This document shows positions 62,938 through 64,000 of a stretch of DNA of 64,000 bases, in pieces. This DNA comes from JAWKWH01 sp963669285 (lineage in GTDB: Bacteria; Pseudomonadota; Alphaproteobacteria; Rhizobiales; Rhizobiaceae): assembly GCA_963669285.2 (NCBI GenBank), contig CAXXSI010000014.1:248001-312000 (forward strand), given 5' to 3'. The translations under genes and the position numbers were made by a program. Numbering within the stretch: the stretch's first letter is position 1; every line of letters begins with the position of its first letter. Below the pieces are notes generated by a model, which was not told where the DNA came from, made no database searches, and saw only the letters and a program-made list of their open reading frames with translations.

Positions 62938-63162
62938 CTATCGGCCCGAACGACCGCCAACAAGACCTTCGCGCTGTGCACGCTTACGTGCGAGCTTGCG
63001 GGCACGGCGAACGGCCTCTGCCTTTTCGCGGGCGCGCTTTTCGGAAGGTTTCTCGTAGTGGCCACGCATCTTCATTTCACGGAAGATGCCTTCGCGCTGC
63101 ATCTTTTTCTTCAGCGCGCGAAGCGCCTGATCTACATTGTTGTCACGGACGAGTACCTGCAC
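62938..63162 (-). CDS. rpsU: 30S ribosomal protein S21
   Basis: 74 aa, starting MQVLVRDNNVDQALRALKKK, with GIFREMKMRGHYEKPSEKRAR and a basic tail (RARKLARKRAQREGL), the alphaproteobacterial S21. A small-subunit protein near the 16S 3' end that aids initiation. It stands alone, as in most rhizobia. Confidence 0.95.
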   Translation of the reverse strand: MQVLVRDNNVDQALRALKKKMQREGIFREMKMRGHYEKPSEKRAREKAEAVRRARKLARKRAQREGLVGGRSGR

Positions 63163-63515
63163 GTATAGGTTCCTGCTTGTTCGGGTTTCATATCAGGCAT
63201 CAGGATATAGACGAATGCCTTCGCGACGGGTGTCCGACGCAAACTAGTGAGGCGATTACCAGAACAGTTGTTAATTGTCCACTACCGGTCCGCAAAAGAT
63301 TGCGTGTGAACTTGTTTTGCCGACACGGCGCCGGTTTTCGATTTGCCGGCTCCCCCAAGTCTTGCTTCCGGTCGCAAACAAGCGCGCGATGGCCTGTGTC
63401 ATATACCATTACGCCATATGCTGTCGCAATCAGCGCATGACCTTGTTTCGCGCTTGTCTAGTGGTACGTTTGCCTGCACAACACCGCAGTACAACCGGGT
63501 CCACGAGACAGCATC
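63163..63515. promoter_or_regulatory. Divergent intergenic region rpsU / sarcosine oxidase-like gene
   Basis: 353 bp without a believable gene; the short open frames across it lack codon structure and family likeness. It must hold the rpsU promoter and that of the downstream gene. I looked for a glycine-type riboswitch, which often precedes sarcosine/glycine genes, and did not see its conserved core. Confidence 0.4.
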
Positions 63516-64000
63516 ATGCGCAAATATTCCGTTTTCGCCGTCGCGCGCGAGGCCATGCGCGCACACAAGGGTTGGGAGGAACAATGGAGTTCTCCCGAAC
63601 CCAAGTCCGAATATGACGCCATCATCATCGGCGCCGGCGGACACGGACTTGCAACGGCATATTACCTGGCCAGCGAACACGGTATCACCAATGTCGCGGT
63701 GCTGGAAAAGGGCTGGCTAGGTGGAGGAAACACCGGCCGCAACACGACGATCATCCGCTCCAACTATCTCTATGACGAGAGCGCGGGCATCTACAATCAT
63801 GCGGTCAATTTGTGGGAAGGGCTTTCCCAGGAGCTGAACTACAATGTGATGTACAGTCCGCGCGGCGTTATGATGCTTGCACACAACGTACACGATGTTC
63901 AGGTCGCCCAACGCCACATCCATGCCAACCGGCTAAACGGCGTCGACAATGAATGGCTGACACCGGAACAGGCAAAGGCGTTCTGTCCACCGCTGAATAT
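63516..64000 (+). CDS. soxB: Sarcosine oxidase beta subunit-like FAD oxidoreductase (N-terminal part)
   Basis: The frame opens at ATG 63516 (MRKYSVFAVAREAMRAHKGW) and runs off the right edge after about 161 residues. It contains the FAD Rossmann motif YDAIIIGAGGHGLATAYYLA and VLEKGWLGGGNTGRNTTIIRSNY, characteristic of the heterotetrameric sarcosine oxidase beta subunit, which oxidatively demethylates sarcosine. It would be the end of the betaine-dimethylglycine-sarcosine route suggested by the carnitine island. Downstream soxDAG genes would lie outside the window. Confidence 0.85.
   Translation, partial: MRKYSVFAVAREAMRAHKGWEEQWSSPEPKSEYDAIIIGAGGHGLATAYYLASEHGITNVAVLEKGWLGGGNTGRNTTIIRSNYLYDESAGIYNHAVNLWEGLSQELNYNVMYSPRGVMMLAHNVHDVQVAQRHIHANRLNGVDNEWLTPEQAKAFCPPLN

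Noticed and set aside
63163..63515. Glycine riboswitch upstream of the sarcosine oxidase-like gene
   Set aside because: The tandem aptamer core was not recognisable.
1..64000. CRISPR arrays, prophage, integrons or insertion-sequence transposases
   Set aside because: No regularly spaced repeats, phage structural genes, integrase or transposase reading frames were seen; the only mobile-like sequence is the small non-coding repeat family.

Overview
The window is a GC-rich, densely coded stretch of an alphaproteobacterial chromosome. Catabolic ABC and TRAP transporters, a cysteine-free Fur/Mur regulator beside sitABCD, an aa3 oxidase subunit IV, a three-gene pntAA-pntAB-pntB set and a Tad-type vWA protein together suggest Hyphomicrobiales (Rhizobiales), probably a marine or host-associated methylamine/amino-acid degrader. 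No rRNA, tRNA, CRISPR array, phage or transposase gene was seen.

Layout. 0-5.8 kb: end of an alpha-2-macroglobulin gene, pbpC, a hemolysin-III protein, a TadG-like vWA protein and a K+ channel. 5.9-17.6 kb: a carnitine/betaine catabolic island (thiolase, GlxA-type regulator, beta-keto acid cleavage enzyme, cytochrome b561-like protein, carnitine dehydrogenase, acyl-CoA dehydrogenase, DUF2161 nuclease-fold protein, ADP-forming acyl-CoA synthetase, MaoC-like dehydratase, CaiD-like hydratase, esterase, small YHS-like protein). 17.6-23.5 kb, minus strand: a peptide-type ABC transporter with a phosphodiesterase. 24-27.4 kb, minus strand: ureide/purine catabolism (deaminase, allA, allE, fused puuE-uraD). 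27.5-30.4 kb: creatininase, CobW metallochaperone and WD40 protein. 30.5-32.7 kb: MarR and LacI regulators and a protease-inhibitor-like protein. 32.8-35.2 kb: cobalt-type nitrile hydratase with a class I amidotransferase-like hydrolase. 35.5-43.4 kb: a TRAP transporter whose binding protein is separated from its permeases by the Mn2+ transporter sitABCD and a Fur/Mur regulator. 43.7-58.3 kb: indolepyruvate ferredoxin oxidoreductase, a GGDEF-EAL protein, a FeeM/LuxI-like acyltransferase, and an acyl-CoA ligase with a branched-chain-type ABC system. 58.5-64 kb: aa3 oxidase subunit IV, transhydrogenase, TPR lipoprotein, rpsU and the start of a sarcosine oxidase beta-like gene.

Two signals cut across the genes. 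First, a roughly 310 bp non-coding repeat with about 32 bp terminal inverted repeats occurs twice in full (375-685 and 23677-23984, inverted), plus one isolated end (30416-30444); it resembles a MITE-like family. Second, about 40 single-base indels break the genes between 21.6 and 32.4 kb, with three more at 57.6-59.0 kb, while the genes between stay intact. Most of those I traced double or drop one base in a short run, which looks more like sequencing/assembly error than gene decay. The affected genes are listed as frameshifted (type pseudogene), with the product they would make if the frames were restored.

Metabolically the window is about nitrogen-rich osmolytes and amides. It covers carnitine to betaine derivatives, ureides, nitriles/amides, possibly creatinine and sarcosine, and keto acids, with dedicated uptake systems and local regulators.
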